From Methylotenera sp. (GTDB lineage Bacteria; Pseudomonadota; Gammaproteobacteria; Burkholderiales; Methylophilaceae): a stretch of 64,000 bases of DNA. The translations under genes and the position numbers were made by a program. Position 1 is the first letter of the stretch. Each line of letters opens with the position of its first letter. Below the pieces are notes generated by a model. The model ran no database searches, was not told the origin of the DNA, and saw only the letters and a list, made by a program, of their open reading frames with translations. Where the stretch lies: assembly GCF_029945535.1 (NCBI RefSeq), contig NZ_JAQSCU010000010.1, positions 133,290-197,289 on the forward strand, in the 5' to 3' direction. This document shows, one piece after another, positions 35,507 to 46,365 of this stretch.

Positions 35507-35807
35507 TGTGTAAGTCCCCTAGGTTGAGTTAATTAATTTTTATAATGATTAATTTAATTGCGAGGGTTTATTCAGCAAATTTCATACCTAGATATTTATT
35601 CAATAAAAACAACTTCTTAAGCGTTTTTCAAAGTTTTTCAACAAGAATTGTGGTTGTATGCAGCCAATAACTGGTTGTTAGGTATTTTTTGTGGTTGTAT
35701 ATAGCCACAATGCCTAATGCATAATCCCACCTCAGTTTTTTGAGGCTTAGTTGCCTCCAATCTGGTAGAATTACGCTTTCGAAAATCGTCTGTTTAGCTG
35801 AACTTCA
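35507..35807. promoter_or_regulatory. Divergent autotransporter/purL control region with direct repeats
   Basis: This 301-nt gap holds no gene. TTGTGGTTGTATgCAGCCA (35648-35666) recurs as TTGTGGTTGTATaTAGCCA at 35689-35707, exactly 41 nt later, close to four helical turns; the second copy is also a TTGTGG...CCACAA inverted repeat. An extended -10 box TGGTAGAAT (35763-35771) fits purL. The repeats may bind a regulator of either gene. Confidence 0.5.
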
Positions 35808-38800
35808 ATGACTCAATCTAAAGCCCACACACAAATGGCTTGCCTGCGTGGCAGCGCCGCTTTATCTCAATTTCGTATCGAGAAAATCCAATCTCAACTC
35901 AGTCAGAATGTTCCAAACATCAAGCATTTTTATGCTGAATTTCGCCATTTCATTTGGACTGATGTTGCACTCAATGAAGTACAGCAAAATACTTTAAAAG
36001 AGATTTTGACTTATGGTCCGACGATGCACGCTGAAGATCCGCAAGGTGAGTTGCTTCTGGTAATCCCCCGAATTGGTACCATTTCACCTTGGGCTTCACG
36101 CGCGACTGATATTGTTAAGCACTGCGGCTTAGAGGCTGTACAACGTGTAGAGCGCGGTATTGCTTATTTTGTGCAAACCAAAAATGGTGAAAAATTAACG
36201 CAAGAAGAGCGTCAGCAGCTTTTGCCGTTGATTCACGACCGTATGACGGAAATGGTATTTGCAAGCTTGGACGATGCGGCTAAGCTGTATCATGCCGATG
36301 CGCCAAAACCGCTTAGCACGGTAGATATTCTGCAAGGCGGTAAACAGGCGCTTGTACAAGCAAACTCAGAGCTAGGTTTAGCGCTATCACCTGATGAAGT
36401 AGATTATTTGCTGGAAAACTTTTTGCGCATGGGTCGTAACCCAACCGATGTTGAGCTCATGATGTTTGCACAAGCAAACTCAGAACATTGCCGCCATAAG
36501 ATTTTTAATGCGGATTGGGTGATTGATGGCGCGCAACAAGAAATATCGCTATTCGGCATGATACGCAATACGCATAAGCTGAATCCTGGCAGCACCGTGG
36601 TGGCTTATTCAGATAACTCTTCAATTGTTGAGGGTCAAAACTCTGGCGAAAAAACCAAGCGTTTTTATCCAGGTGAAAATGGTGCATATAGCTTTGTAGA
36701 AGAGGAAATGCATTATTTAATGAAAGTCGAAACGCATAATCACCCAACGGCGATTTCACCGTTTGCGGGTGCGGCAACTGGCGCAGGTGGCGAGATTCGT
36801 GATGAAGGCGCAACCGGCAGTGGCTCTAAACCTAAAGCTGGTTTGACTGGTTTTTCAGTATCTAACTTAAATATTCCAAATTTTGAGCAACCTTGGGAAA
36901 CTAATAATTACGGTCGCCCGGGTCGTATTGCATCACCATTTCAAATTATGATTGACGGCCCACTAGGTGGCGCAGCATATAACAATGAGTTTGGTCGCCC
37001 TAATATTGCAGGTTACTTCCGTACTTTTGAGTTGGAAAGTAACAATGAAGTACGTGGCTACCATAAACCAATTATGTTGGCAGGTGGTATTGGTAACATT
37101 TCTGCAAAACATTCCAAGAAAAATCCAATTCCAGCAGGTGCCGCTTTAGTTCAGCTTGGTGGACCCGCTATGTTAATTGGTCTTGGCGGAAGTGCTGCAT
37201 CAAGTATGGATACGGGTAGCAACGTTGAGAATCTGGATTTTGATTCAGTACAACGTGGTAACCCAGAGCTAGAGCGCAGGGCGCAAGAGGTGATTGACCG
37301 TTGCTGGCAACTTGGCGATGCTAACCCGATTCTCAGCATTCATGATGTTGGTGCAGGTGGTATTTCAAATGCTTTCCCAGAGCTAGTGAATGATGCTGGC
37401 GTAGGTGCGACATTCCAATTACGTGATGTGAATAATGAAGAGCCTGGCATGTCACCGCGCGAGCTGTGGAGCAACGAAGCGCAAGAGCGTTATGTCATGG
37501 CGATTGCGCAAGAAGATTTGCCACGCTTTAAAGCCATTTGCGAACGTGAGCGCTGCCCGTTTGCCGTGGTCGGTATTGCCACTGAAGAGCGTCACTTAAC
37601 TGTCGCTGATACGCATTTTGACAATAATCCAGTGGATATGGATATGTCAGTATTACTAGGCAAACCGCCAAAAATGACGCGTGATGTGAAAAGTACCACA
37701 ATACAATTGCAGGCTTTTGATACGAGTAAGATTGATTTAAAAGATGCTGCAGCACGTGTATTGAGATTGCCAGGCGTAGCTGACAAAACTTTCCTGATTA
37801 CCATTGGTGATCGCTCAGTGACTGGTTTAGTGGCGCGCGAGCAAATGGTCGGTCCATGGCAAGTGCCAGTGGCAGATGTGGCTGTTACGCTTGCCGGCTA
37901 TGAAACCTATGTAGGTGAAGCGTTTGCCATTGGCGAAAAGGCACCTTTAGCCTTAATTAATGCGCCAGCATCAGGCCGCATGGCGATTGGGGAGTCGATT
38001 ACCAATATCGCAGCCTGTTTGATTGATGATTTAAGTGTATTGAAGCTATCAGCCAACTGGATGGCGCCAGCAGGCCATGCAGGTGAAGATGCTGCTTTAT
38101 TTGAAACCGTTAAAGCAGTCGGTATGGAGCTTTGCCCACAATTAGGTGTAAGCATTCCAGTGGGTAAAGACTCAATGTCGATGAAAACTGTGTGGAATGA
38201 GGATGGCAAAAGTAAGGCTGTCACTTCACCAATCTCATTGGTAGTGACTGCTTTTGCAACAACGCCAGATGCACGTAAAACTTTAACACCACAATTACAA
38301 ACTGAGGAAGCTTCTAAATTAATCTTGATTGATTTAGGCGCAGGCAAAAACCGCATGGGTGGATCAAGCTTGGCACAGGTTTATGGTGTGGTGGGTGATG
38401 TCGCGCCAGATGTCGATGATGCAGCGCAACTGAAGCATTTCTTTAATACCATTCAGCAATTGAATAAAGCTGGCAAAATTTCAGCTTACCATGACCGTTC
38501 AGATGGTGGCTTATTTACCACTTTGGTTGAAATGGCCTTTGCAGGTCATTGCGGTTTAAATGTCGACATTTCAGCTTTACAAGACGATGTAGCGAGCGTG
38601 TTGTATAACGAAGAGTTAGGCGCAGTGATTCAAGTGGCAACAGCAGATGCAGACGCTATCGTAAAACAGTTCAATGGTTTAGCGCATATCGTTGGTGAAG
38701 TTGTCGCAGGCAATCAAATTGAAATTAAACAACATGGCAAAGTAGTATTCACTGATTCACGCGTTAACTTGCATCGCATGTGGTCTGAAACTACTTATCA

Positions 38801-39740
38801 AATGCAAAAATTACGTGACAACCCAGTTTGTGCACAGCAAGAGTTTGACCGCATATTAGACGAAAAAAATCGTGGGTTATTTGTAGAGCTTACCTACAAG
38901 CCAGATGAAAACATTGCTGCGCCTTATATCTCAGCCCCATATATTTCTATAGGCGCACGCCCAAAAATGGCGATATTGCGTGAGCAGGGCGTGAATGGTC
39001 ATGTGGAAATGGCTGCATCATTTGACCGTGCGGGCTTTGCAAGCTATGACGTACATATGAGCGATATTATTGCTGGCAGAGTTTCGCTTAAAGATTTTGC
39101 AGGCGTGGTGGCTTGTGGTGGTTTCTCGTACGGTGATGTACTAGGTGCAGGTGAGGGTTGGGCGAAATCTATCTTGTTTAACTCACGTGCACGCGATGAG
39201 TTTTCAGCATTCTTTAATCGTACCGATAGCTTCGCATTAGGCGTGTGTAACGGTTGCCAAATGATGAGTAATTTACAAAGCATTATTCCAGGTGCGGCAC
39301 ATTGGCCACATTTTGTAAAAAATAAATCTGAGCAATTTGAAGCTAGATTGGCAATGGTAGAGGTTTTAGAGTCACCATCACTATTTTTTAGCGGCATGGC
39401 TGGTAGCAAAATGCCAATCGCGGTGGCGCATGGTGAAGGATTTACGGAGTTCAAAGAACCTTCTGAAAATTCCGCAGTCAATGAGGTGTTAGAGAAAAAA
39501 TTGGTGACAATGCGCTTTATAGACAATGCGTCAACGCCGACGACAAGCTACCCGTTTAATCCAAACGGTTCTCCACAAGGGATTACTGGATTAACCAGCA
39601 CAGATGGACGTTTTAGTATTATGATGCCACATCCTGAACGGGTAATTCGAAATGTGCAAAACACATGGCAGCGTTGCGGTGATAGTGAAGATAGTGCTTG
39701 GATTCGGATGTTTCGCAATGCAAGAAAGTATGTTGGGTAA
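35808..39740 (+). CDS. purL: Phosphoribosylformylglycinamidine synthase
   Basis: The 1,310-residue large form of FGAM synthase, fourth step of purine synthesis: FGAR, glutamine and ATP give FGAM. An N-terminal PurS-like part, two AIR-synthase-type halves ([47 protein letters not shown]) and a C-terminal glutaminase with [19 protein letters not shown], the nucleophile Cys in [12 protein letters not shown], and HPERV. Length matches gamma/betaproteobacterial enzymes. No clear Shine-Dalgarno before the ATG. Confidence 0.97.
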   Translation: MTQSKAHTQMACLRGSAALSQFRIEKIQSQLSQNVPNIKHFYAEFRHFIWTDVALNEVQQNTLKEILTYGPTMHAEDPQGELLLVIPRIGTISPWASRATDIVKHCGLEAVQRVERGIAYFVQTKNGEKLTQEERQQLLPLIHDRMTEMVFASLDDAAKLYHADAPKPLSTVDILQGGKQALVQANSELGLALSPDEVDYLLENFLRMGRNPTDVELMMFAQANSEHCRHKIFNADWVIDGAQQEISLFGMIRNTHKLNPGSTVVAYSDNSSIVEGQNSGEKTKRFYPGENGAYSFVEEEMHYLMKVETHNHPTAISPFAGAATGAGGEIRDEGATGSGSKPKAGLTGFSVSNLNIPNFEQPWETNNYGRPGRIASPFQIMIDGPLGGAAYNNEFGRPNIAGYFRTFELESNNEVRGYHKPIMLAGGIGNISAKHSKKNPIPAGAALVQLGGPAMLIGLGGSAASSMDTGSNVENLDFDSVQRGNPELERRAQEVIDRCWQLGDANPILSIHDVGAGGISNAFPELVNDAGVGATFQLRDVNNEEPGMSPRELWSNEAQERYVMAIAQEDLPRFKAICERERCPFAVVGIATEERHLTVADTHFDNNPVDMDMSVLLGKPPKMTRDVKSTTIQLQAFDTSKIDLKDAAARVLRLPGVADKTFLITIGDRSVTGLVAREQMVGPWQVPVADVAVTLAGYETYVGEAFAIGEKAPLALINAPASGRMAIGESITNIAACLIDDLSVLKLSANWMAPAGHAGEDAALFETVKAVGMELCPQLGVSIPVGKDSMSMKTVWNEDGKSKAVTSPISLVVTAFATTPDARKTLTPQLQTEEASKLILIDLGAGKNRMGGSSLAQVYGVVGDVAPDVDDAAQLKHFFNTIQQLNKAGKISAYHDRSDGGLFTTLVEMAFAGHCGLNVDISALQDDVASVLYNEELGAVIQVATADADAIVKQFNGLAHIVGEVVAGNQIEIKQHGKVVFTDSRVNLHRMWSETTYQMQKLRDNPVCAQQEFDRILDEKNRGLFVELTYKPDENIAAPYISAPYISIGARPKMAILREQGVNGHVEMAASFDRAGFASYDVHMSDIIAGRVSLKDFAGVVACGGFSYGDVLGAGEGWAKSILFNSRARDEFSAFFNRTDSFALGVCNGCQMMSNLQSIIPGAAHWPHFVKNKSEQFEARLAMVEVLESPSLFFSGMAGSKMPIAVAHGEGFTEFKEPSENSAVNEVLEKKLVTMRFIDNASTPTTSYPFNPNGSPQGITGLTSTDGRFSIMMPHPERVIRNVQNTWQRCGDSEDSAWIRMFRNARKYVG

Positions 39741-39782
39741 TTTAAAAAAACACATTAACTAGAAGTTTGGAGATTAATTAGC

Positions 39783-40268
39783 ATGAATATGTTTAAAGCA
39801 ATATTAGCAATGGTAGCCTTAAGTTTTTCACTCAATAGTTTTGCGCTTACCGATGAAGAGTATCTAGATTTAACTGACGCACTTAGTACTGGGAACACTA
39901 AAGTCGTCAAAAAATATATGGAAGCTGATCCAAAACTAGTGAACCAAAAGTTCTTTGCTTGGGAGCCATTGCAAATGGCAGCTTCACACGGCAACTTAGA
40001 TACTGTGAAATATTTAATCGCTAAAGGCGCAGATAAGGATTACGTGCATCCAGCCAGCGAAAATACAGCTTTCCACATGGCAGCATTCAGCGGTAATGTT
40101 GCGCTGATTAAATTTTTAGCTGAAAGCGGCGTTAATGTGAATTTAAAACTAAAGGGCGATGTTTCTCTAATTCGTTACTTCCGCGATCAAGAACAACCTG
40201 ATATGGTGAAGTTAATGGAATCTGTAGGCGTTAAAGATGACGGCTGCCAAGACGAAAAATGCTTCTAA
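39783..40268 (+). CDS. Exported ankyrin-repeat protein
   Basis: 161 residues: a signal peptide (MFKAILAMVALSFSLNSFA) then about three ankyrin repeats (FAWEPLQMAASHGNLDTVKYLIAKGAD; NTAFHMAAFSGNVALIKFLAESGVN) and a short Cys-containing tail (DGCQDEKCF). Expected in the periplasm. TTTGGAG precedes the ATG, 42 nt after purL. Partner unknown; a second exported ankyrin protein sits at 49.5 kb. A 9-bp hairpin (40281-40289 with 40304-40312) follows, without a T-run. Confidence 0.85.
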   Translation: MNMFKAILAMVALSFSLNSFALTDEEYLDLTDALSTGNTKVVKKYMEADPKLVNQKFFAWEPLQMAASHGNLDTVKYLIAKGADKDYVHPASENTAFHMAAFSGNVALIKFLAESGVNVNLKLKGDVSLIRYFRDQEQPDMVKLMESVGVKDDGCQDEKCF

Positions 40269-40366
40269 TTTAATGCGTTAGTGTGACTACTGTATTTTAA
40301 CTATAGTCACACACGCAAACTAAAAAAACCAATTAGAATGGTGTTTTGAATTTTCTGCAAAATACC

Positions 40367-40804
40367 ATGAAATCTACACAAAACACTAGGTTTAAAAATT
40401 CTTGGTTTAAAGATTCAGCTTTTCTAGCCTTACTACTGACAACCTCAGTTTGCATGCCATTAATTGGTCATGCAGCTGAGGTTTCTGCTTTTTCAGACGT
40501 CCAAAATATCCATATACGACAGTTAGCGGCTTCATGTGCTGCATGTCATGGTACGCAAGGCAATTCAGTTGCGGCTAGCGGTGACGATGGCGCTAATGCA
40601 GTATTGGCGGGCATGGCGCCTGCAGAATTCACAGAGAAAATGCTTGGATTCAAAGATGGTAGCCGCAAAGCGACCGTGATGCACCATCACGCTAAAGGCT
40701 TAACGGTAGATGAAATCAATCAACTAGCAGTACATTTTTCGCAACAAAAACGGGTCGTAACCACAGCGCTAAAATCACAAACATTAAAGGCTGGCCATGA
40801 ATAA
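40367..40804 (+). CDS. fccA: Cytochrome c subunit of flavocytochrome c sulfide dehydrogenase
   Basis: A 145-residue exported monohaem c-type cytochrome. The frame is open from a TTG at 40346, but the ATG at 40367 is more plausible. A signal peptide ends near GHAAE; the haem site is SCAACHGTQGN, with the axial Met in VLAGM or KATVMHHH. It overlaps the flavoprotein gene by eight bases, which identifies it as the electron-accepting subunit. It would pass electrons from sulfide to the respiratory chain. Confidence 0.85.
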   Translation: MKSTQNTRFKNSWFKDSAFLALLLTTSVCMPLIGHAAEVSAFSDVQNIHIRQLAASCAACHGTQGNSVAASGDDGANAVLAGMAPAEFTEKMLGFKDGSRKATVMHHHAKGLTVDEINQLAVHFSQQKRVVTTALKSQTLKAGHE

Positions 40805-42077
40805 TACTAATCAGTTTAATCGACGCGATTTTATTAAGCTAGCAGGTGCGGCTAGCGCCTTAGTCGTTAGCAATAGTGGCTTTGCACGAGCAACTAAGCC
40901 GCCAATCGGTCGTGTTGTCGTTATCGGTGGTGGCTATGCTGGCGCTACAGTCGCTAAGTACTTACGGCTTTGGAGTTTGGGTTCCATTGAAGTGCTTGTG
41001 GTTGAGCATAACTCGCAATTCGTTTCATGCCCATTAAGTAACTTGGTATTAGGTGGCAGTAAAAGCATCAATGACCTAACCTTTGGCTACGATGCGCTTA
41101 AAAGCAACCACGGTATTAAGTGGGTGCAAGATACCGTTACAGCAATTGACGCTTCTGCTAAAAAAGTCACTATGTTGCGTGGTGAGCTTAGTTACGATAG
41201 ATTAGTCGTCGCTCCAGGCGTTGATTTTAACTATGACACATTGCCAATGTTGGCGAGCGCTGAAGTACAACAACAGATTCCTCATGCTTGGAAAGCTGGT
41301 TGGCAAACCGTTAATTTACGCAAACAATTAGAAGCGATGCCAGATGGTGGGGTGTTTGTGATGAACGTGCCAAAAGCGCCATATCGTTGCCCACCAGGGC
41401 CGTACGAGCGAGCCTGCCAAGTGGCGAGTTACTTCAAAGCGCATAAGCCAAAAAGCAAAGTCATCGTGTTAGATGCCAACGCAGAAATCATTTCAAAAAA
41501 AGGTTTATTCACTAAAGTTTTTAACGAGACTTATGCAGGTATCGTGGATTATCGGCCTGATAATGCGATTACAGGCGTGGATGTAGTTACCAAAACACTA
41601 TCTACCGATTTTGACAAAATTAAAGCCGATGTGCTGAATGTGATCCCACCGCAACGCGCGGGCAAGATTGCACAAATCGCCAATTTGACTGAAAAAGATT
41701 ACCCGTGGTGTGATATTAATTTCTTAACGTATGAATCTAAATTAGTCCCCAACATACATGTGCTGGGTGATAGCGTAGCCGCTGGTTTGCCAAAATCTGC
41801 ACATATGGCGACTAATCAAGCTAAGGTTTGCGCGAATGCGATTGTGCAATTGTTTGCTGGGCAAGCGCCAGATCCGGCGCCAGTATTTGCCAATACTTGT
41901 TATAGCTATGTCACGGATAAATCTGCCATGCATGTAGCCAATGTGTACCGCTATGATGAAGGTAAAAAAATCATGGTATCTGCCGAAGGTGGCGGTGTGT
42001 CCATGAGCCCGAGTGAGAAAGAGGGCGCATATGCGGTGGCTTGGGCGCAGAATATTTGGGCAGACACTTTAACTTAA
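40797..42077 (+). CDS. fccB: Sulfide dehydrogenase flavoprotein subunit
   Basis: A 426-residue FAD protein with a Tat signal (NRRDFIKLAGAASALVVS), the dinucleotide motif VVVIGGGYAGATVAKYLR, the conserved Cys in FVSCPLSN, a second Cys pair in YRCPPGPYERAC, and the C-terminal FCSD FAD-binding part. Together with the overlapping cytochrome it oxidises sulfide to sulfur in the periplasm. Here, with no sox genes in view, sulfide detoxification or energy supplementation is likely. Confidence 0.9.
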   Translation: MNNTNQFNRRDFIKLAGAASALVVSNSGFARATKPPIGRVVVIGGGYAGATVAKYLRLWSLGSIEVLVVEHNSQFVSCPLSNLVLGGSKSINDLTFGYDALKSNHGIKWVQDTVTAIDASAKKVTMLRGELSYDRLVVAPGVDFNYDTLPMLASAEVQQQIPHAWKAGWQTVNLRKQLEAMPDGGVFVMNVPKAPYRCPPGPYERACQVASYFKAHKPKSKVIVLDANAEIISKKGLFTKVFNETYAGIVDYRPDNAITGVDVVTKTLSTDFDKIKADVLNVIPPQRAGKIAQIANLTEKDYPWCDINFLTYESKLVPNIHVLGDSVAAGLPKSAHMATNQAKVCANAIVQLFAGQAPDPAPVFANTCYSYVTDKSAMHVANVYRYDEGKKIMVSAEGGGVSMSPSEKEGAYAVAWAQNIWADTLT

Positions 42078-42105
42078 GTAGTATTTAGAACTTAATGATA
42101 TTTGC

Positions 42106-42762
42106 TTAACGCCAAGTAATCACTTCTTCCGTTGATCTTCTGGTTTTTATTTTGGGTTCATTCACTCTATAGCCAAAAGCCACCATGTAAGAAATGCCAT
42201 ATTGCGTGGTATCGACACCAAAGTCTTGTTGTAAAACGGCATCTGTCTCAGCCTGTTTAAAGCCCTCAATCGGGCAGGAGTCTATGCCTAGCATGGCTGC
42301 GGTCGTCATCATGTTAGCTAATGGAATATAACTTTGCTTGGCCGCCCAATCAAACAGTTTTCTATCATCACTCAAGTCAAAGTCAGATTTTTGGAACTCC
42401 GTGTAAAACTTGCTTCTTGGCTCGATCACTTCATCAGATAGATGCTGTACGTTCTTCATAAAGTCTTTGACGTATGGGCTATCGTATTTTAGAAAATGCG
42501 ATTTCATAGTTAAGCAGACAACGAAGTGACTAGCAGTTTCTAACTTTTTAGTTGCACCCCAAGCACCGTTTTTAAGCTTTTCTCTTAGTTCAGCATCTTG
42601 CACCACGATAAAATGCCAAGGCTCAATGCCAAAGGAGCTAGGCGACAAACGGGCTGTTTCTAAAATGAAATCCATATCATCTTTTGAGACTTTTTTATTA
42701 GGGTCAAACTCTTTGCAAGCATGACGAAATTGAAAGGCTTTTAATATGTCTCGTTTAGTCAT
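42106..42762 (-). CDS. NAD(P)H-dependent nitroreductase family oxidoreductase
   Basis: A 218-residue FMN protein of the NfsB type: FMN-binding RHACKEFDP, LSPSSFGIEPWHFIVVQ, and the C-terminal YGISYMVAFGYR. The family reduces nitro compounds, quinones or flavins. Single gene; an AT-rich inverted repeat (ATATTAT, 5 nt, ATAATAT at 42827-42845) lies 65 nt upstream. The 286-nt gap to the next gene holds nothing else I can support. Confidence 0.87.
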   Translation of the reverse strand: MTKRDILKAFQFRHACKEFDPNKKVSKDDMDFILETARLSPSSFGIEPWHFIVVQDAELREKLKNGAWGATKKLETASHFVVCLTMKSHFLKYDSPYVKDFMKNVQHLSDEVIEPRSKFYTEFQKSDFDLSDDRKLFDWAAKQSYIPLANMMTTAAMLGIDSCPIEGFKQAETDAVLQQDFGVDTTQYGISYMVAFGYRVNEPKIKTRRSTEEVITWR

Positions 42763-43048
42763 TTTATTTACTTAAAATATAAAAAATTAGTACATTTAAC
42801 TCTTGATTAATGTGGGCTAGAGAGCCATATTATATTGAATAATATAGAGTTAAGCATGAGCTGTACGATTTAACGTTAGCATAATCTAATGTATTAGAAA
42901 AAGCCTTAAAAATGTAATTTCGACTATGCTAAGCTCACATCTCAACACTTAATAAGAACTAAACTCTACTCTTCAAACACTAAGTATTAAGTTAGATATA
43001 CGAAGGTCACTTACGAAGTTACTTACAAATGACATCAGGAGTCAATCT

Positions 43049-43615
43049 ATGATAAGTTTTACTAAAAAATTAGCCAGTGCGCTATTGCTCGCGAGTCTTT
43101 CAGCATCAGTTTACGCTGCTGAATCAAATACAAAAACCTTGCTGTATATCAGCCCAAATGATTACAACTACAGCGTGCATTTATTGGCACCTTATTACGA
43201 CTATTGGTTTGCGCAAGGGCCATTGGTCGAACCTATTGCTTTAAAATCATTACAAGAGAAGCGTGTTGAAATGGCTTTATGTCAGGCTAATGAAACAGCT
43301 GACATGATTGTTCGCATTAAGCCAAGCGTGTTTTATAACCCGCAGATGCATGTCTATCATAGCAAGCTAGTAGCGACCGTATTTTCAGGCAAAGGTGATG
43401 TGTTAGGCACTTATGTAGGAGAGGCACAGCAGCTTGGGTATACCAGTTTTGATAATGGCACTAAGTACCATCTCAATAAAGTTTATGGCTTGGCGATGCA
43501 AGATTTGATGACTAAACTTACCATTAATCCTTCGCAGGGTAGTATCAAATCAGAAGCTAAGTTACCATGTGGCATGATAGGCGCGCAAAACGACACAAAA
43601 GTTAGCTTTTATTAG
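43049..43615 (+). CDS. Exported protein of unknown function
   Basis: 188 residues with a signal peptide (MISFTKKLASALLLASLSASVYA) and TCAGGAG before the ATG. The mature part has YISPNDYNYSVHLLAPYYDYWFAQG and two cysteines (ALCQANE, KLPCGMIG) that could form a periplasmic disulfide. I do not recognise the family. It precedes a lipoprotein beta-propeller gene by 89 nt on the same strand. Confidence 0.75.
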   Translation: MISFTKKLASALLLASLSASVYAAESNTKTLLYISPNDYNYSVHLLAPYYDYWFAQGPLVEPIALKSLQEKRVEMALCQANETADMIVRIKPSVFYNPQMHVYHSKLVATVFSGKGDVLGTYVGEAQQLGYTSFDNGTKYHLNKVYGLAMQDLMTKLTINPSQGSIKSEAKLPCGMIGAQNDTKVSFY

Positions 43616-43704
43616 ACGAGTTAACTTGGTTGAAGATTAACTTAGATTAAGCTTAACTTTAGGTCTCAGCATCTTTATAGTTTTAAAATTCAAAGGATAG
43701 AACC

Positions 43705-44574
43705 ATGCAAAATAAATTAATAATAAGTACGCTAATGTTGGCTTTTTTAGCAACCGGTTGTGCAACTGAAGTGAAAAGCAACCAAGGCGTGATGCAAAAA
43801 ATCACAGGACTGAAAACGCCAGAGTCAGTGGTTCAAGCTAAGAATGGCAAAATCTATGTCTCTGAAATTAATGAGTTTGGCAAAGATGGTGACGGTCAGA
43901 TTGCCGTTATCGAGAATGGCAAGAAACGCGTGTTTGCGACAGGTTTAGATGATCCAAAAGGTTTAGCGATTATTGGTAAAACTTTGTACGTGGCTGACAA
44001 AACCAAAATTATGAAAATAGATATGGAAGGTAAAGTGCAGTCGTTTGTACCAGCAAGCGCATTTCCAGTCACGCCTCTATTCTTGAACGATTTGGAAGCA
44101 GATCCTCAAGGTAATTTGTACGTGAGCGATAGTGGCGACCTGTTTGGTGCTGGCAAAGGCGGTGCCATTTATAAAATCAGCCCAAAAGGTGAGGTTAAAC
44201 TACTCATTAACAATGTGCAAGATGCGCGTGTTAAAGCGCCCAATGGCTTGCTTGCTGATGATACTGGTAAGGTGTTAATTTACGTTGATTTCACTTCTGG
44301 CATACTTTATAGCTTGAATACAGAAACCAAAGCACTCAATGATATTGCCGAAGGTTTTGGCGGTGGTGATGGCTTATTACATCGCTCTAATGGCACTATG
44401 TACGTGAGCGATTGGAAGAATGGTAAGGTTTTTAGCGTGAATACCAAAGGTGATGTCGCTTTGGTAAAAGGCGGCTATCAATCAGCTGCTGATATTGCGA
44501 TTACCAAAGATGAAAAATACATCATGGTGCCAGACATGAAAGCGGGCGAGTTAGATTTCATTCCTTTGCAATAA
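43705..44574 (+). CDS. SMP-30/NHL-type beta-propeller lipoprotein
   Basis: 289 residues with lipobox LATGC, so probably an outer-membrane lipoprotein. The mature protein has six blade-like repeats (GKIYVSEINEFG, KTLYVADKTKIMK, GNLYVSDSGDLFG, GTMYVSDWKNGKVFSV) of the gluconolactonase/SMP-30 or NHL kind. The family includes lactonases; metal-binding residues are not certain here, so activity is unassigned. 21 nt before the DUF455 gene. Confidence 0.82.
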   Translation: MQNKLIISTLMLAFLATGCATEVKSNQGVMQKITGLKTPESVVQAKNGKIYVSEINEFGKDGDGQIAVIENGKKRVFATGLDDPKGLAIIGKTLYVADKTKIMKIDMEGKVQSFVPASAFPVTPLFLNDLEADPQGNLYVSDSGDLFGAGKGGAIYKISPKGEVKLLINNVQDARVKAPNGLLADDTGKVLIYVDFTSGILYSLNTETKALNDIAEGFGGGDGLLHRSNGTMYVSDWKNGKVFSVNTKGDVALVKGGYQSAADIAITKDEKYIMVPDMKAGELDFIPLQ

Positions 44575-44595
44575 CTGTTAATAAATACTAGTTCA

Positions 44596-45411
44596 ATGAC
44601 TTCAGGCTCTATGCAGAAGGAACTTCGCCAAGCAGCTCTTGCTTGCTTAGCGGAAACAAATGCTGTGATAAAAGCCAATGCAGTGCGCCAGCTTGCCAGC
44701 AATTGGTCAGCTGGCGATATTTTGCTAGACGTTAATCAATCAATTTCAACATACCTCTCAGTCCCTGGACGACCCGAAAAACCGCAACTCATTGCCCCGC
44801 GGTTACTCAAACACCGTGCCATGAACACGCTAGAAGGCCGTGCGGCTTTGATTCATGCGCTTGCTCATATTGAGTTTAATGCCATTAATTTGGCATTAGA
44901 CGTGATTTGGCGCTTTGCAGCAATGCCCGCTCAGTTTTATGCAGATTGGCTGAAAGTGGCCGATGAAGAAGCTTATCATTTTAGTCTGCTCAACGCACAT
45001 TTACAGACTTTGGGTTTTGATTACGGCTATTTTGATGCGCACAATAGTCTGTGGGAAATGGCAGAAAGAACTAAAGACAGCGTGCTTGCACGCATCGCTT
45101 TAGTGCCGCGTACGATGGAGGCGCGTGGCTTAGATGCATCGCCACAATTAAGAGCCAAGCTGGCGCAAGTAGGGGATTTAACAGCAACCGAGATATTAGA
45201 TATTATTTTGCGCGATGAAATTGGCCACGTTGCGATTGGTAATCATTGGTTTAACTGGCTTTGCGAGCAAAGTGATTTGGAGCCAGTGTCTACCTATCGG
45301 CAACTAGCAGAACAATACAGCGCGCCAAAACTGCGACCACCATTTAATATGGAAGCAAGGCGACAAGCGGGGTTCACGGAAGTAGAGCTTGAGTATTTGG
45401 GTGCGCTTTAA
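44596..45411 (+). CDS. DUF455 ferritin-like protein
   Basis: A 271-residue helical protein with diiron-type motifs: ALAHIEFNAI (Glu, His), ADEEAYHFSLL (Glu, His) and RDEIGHVAIGNHW (Glu, His). These match the DUF455 ferritin-like family, which is related to tRNA-modifying and other diiron oxygenases, but whose reaction is not established. Cytoplasmic; start at 44596 or at the ATG at 44611. Probably transcribed with the propeller lipoprotein. Confidence 0.85.
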   Translation: MTSGSMQKELRQAALACLAETNAVIKANAVRQLASNWSAGDILLDVNQSISTYLSVPGRPEKPQLIAPRLLKHRAMNTLEGRAALIHALAHIEFNAINLALDVIWRFAAMPAQFYADWLKVADEEAYHFSLLNAHLQTLGFDYGYFDAHNSLWEMAERTKDSVLARIALVPRTMEARGLDASPQLRAKLAQVGDLTATEILDIILRDEIGHVAIGNHWFNWLCEQSDLEPVSTYRQLAEQYSAPKLRPPFNMEARRQAGFTEVELEYLGAL

Positions 45412-45652
45412 ACTCCTATTAATACTGACTGTAAATCTAGCAAAATATCACTAACCTCGGCAAGCCTATGCGTTGCACGACTGTATTAAACTCAAAATGG
45501 TTTTGTTTAAGGCATTAGATTATTTGTCACAATATTGTCAGTGAGCAAGGGGATACTGTTAATCCTTACTCTTTATTGATAACGACTTAAACTGAGGTTC
45601 GGCCAATCAAGACTCATCGTAAGCAAAGAATTTCTCAGTTTCAAGTTATTTT

Positions 45653-46330
45653 ATGATCACTCAAATTTCAACACTACAATCAAGTTCTTACTGGCAGTTC
45701 ATCACGCATCTTGGTTCGTCAAGCTTATTGATACCTATCATGGTAATTACCGTGATTAATCTTTGGCTATCCAATCAAAAGCAAGTCGCCTATTTATGGA
45801 TGGTTACGCTTGGTTTAGCGATCACTTTTACGACAGTTACTAAGGTTATGTTCTTTGGCTGGGGCATAGGGATTGCACTGCTAGACTTTACCGGAGTCAG
45901 TGGGCATGCGCTGTTAGCGACTTCCATTTATCCCATATTGTTTTACTCAGCTTATGGTGGGGCGCAAACAAAGTATAGAAATATCGGATTGTGGTTCGGT
46001 ATAGCATTGAGTTTTTTGGTAGGAACATCGCGTATTATCACTGGCGCACACAGTATGAGTGAAGTTATTCCAGCTTGGATTTTAGGTATGCTAGTGTGTG
46101 TATTGGTGTTAGATGCTATGAATTATCAGCGTCAGCGTTTAGCATATCTACAGGTAATGGTTTTGGTTTGCTTGTTAGTATTTGGCTCAATCATGCCAAA
46201 TTACATTCCAACGCATGATATGGAAATAGAGCTTGCTCTATTGATGTCTGGGCGTGATGAGCCATATACACGCTCTGATTTAATCTCAACGCAAATCCTA
46301 GGACAGGTTAAGTTAGGACCCGCTAAATAA
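45653..46330 (+). CDS. PAP2-like membrane phosphatase
   Basis: 225 residues with six hydrophobic segments. Motif 2 is TGVSGHALL and motif 3 is SRIITGAHSMSEV, with the second phosphatase His and the Arg kept; Glu stands where the usual Asp is, and motif 1 is not clear. Lipid phosphate or undecaprenyl phosphate would be the family substrate, on the periplasmic face. The 241-nt gap upstream holds nothing I can name. Confidence 0.8.
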   Translation: MITQISTLQSSSYWQFITHLGSSSLLIPIMVITVINLWLSNQKQVAYLWMVTLGLAITFTTVTKVMFFGWGIGIALLDFTGVSGHALLATSIYPILFYSAYGGAQTKYRNIGLWFGIALSFLVGTSRIITGAHSMSEVIPAWILGMLVCVLVLDAMNYQRQRLAYLQVMVLVCLLVFGSIMPNYIPTHDMEIELALLMSGRDEPYTRSDLISTQILGQVKLGPAK

Positions 46331-46365
46331 CGGGTTGAGTGTGTTCACAATAATGATATGAATTT

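Noticed and set aside
40281-40312. Terminator after the first ankyrin gene
   Set aside because: A 9-bp stem with a 14-nt loop and no T-run; not convincing.
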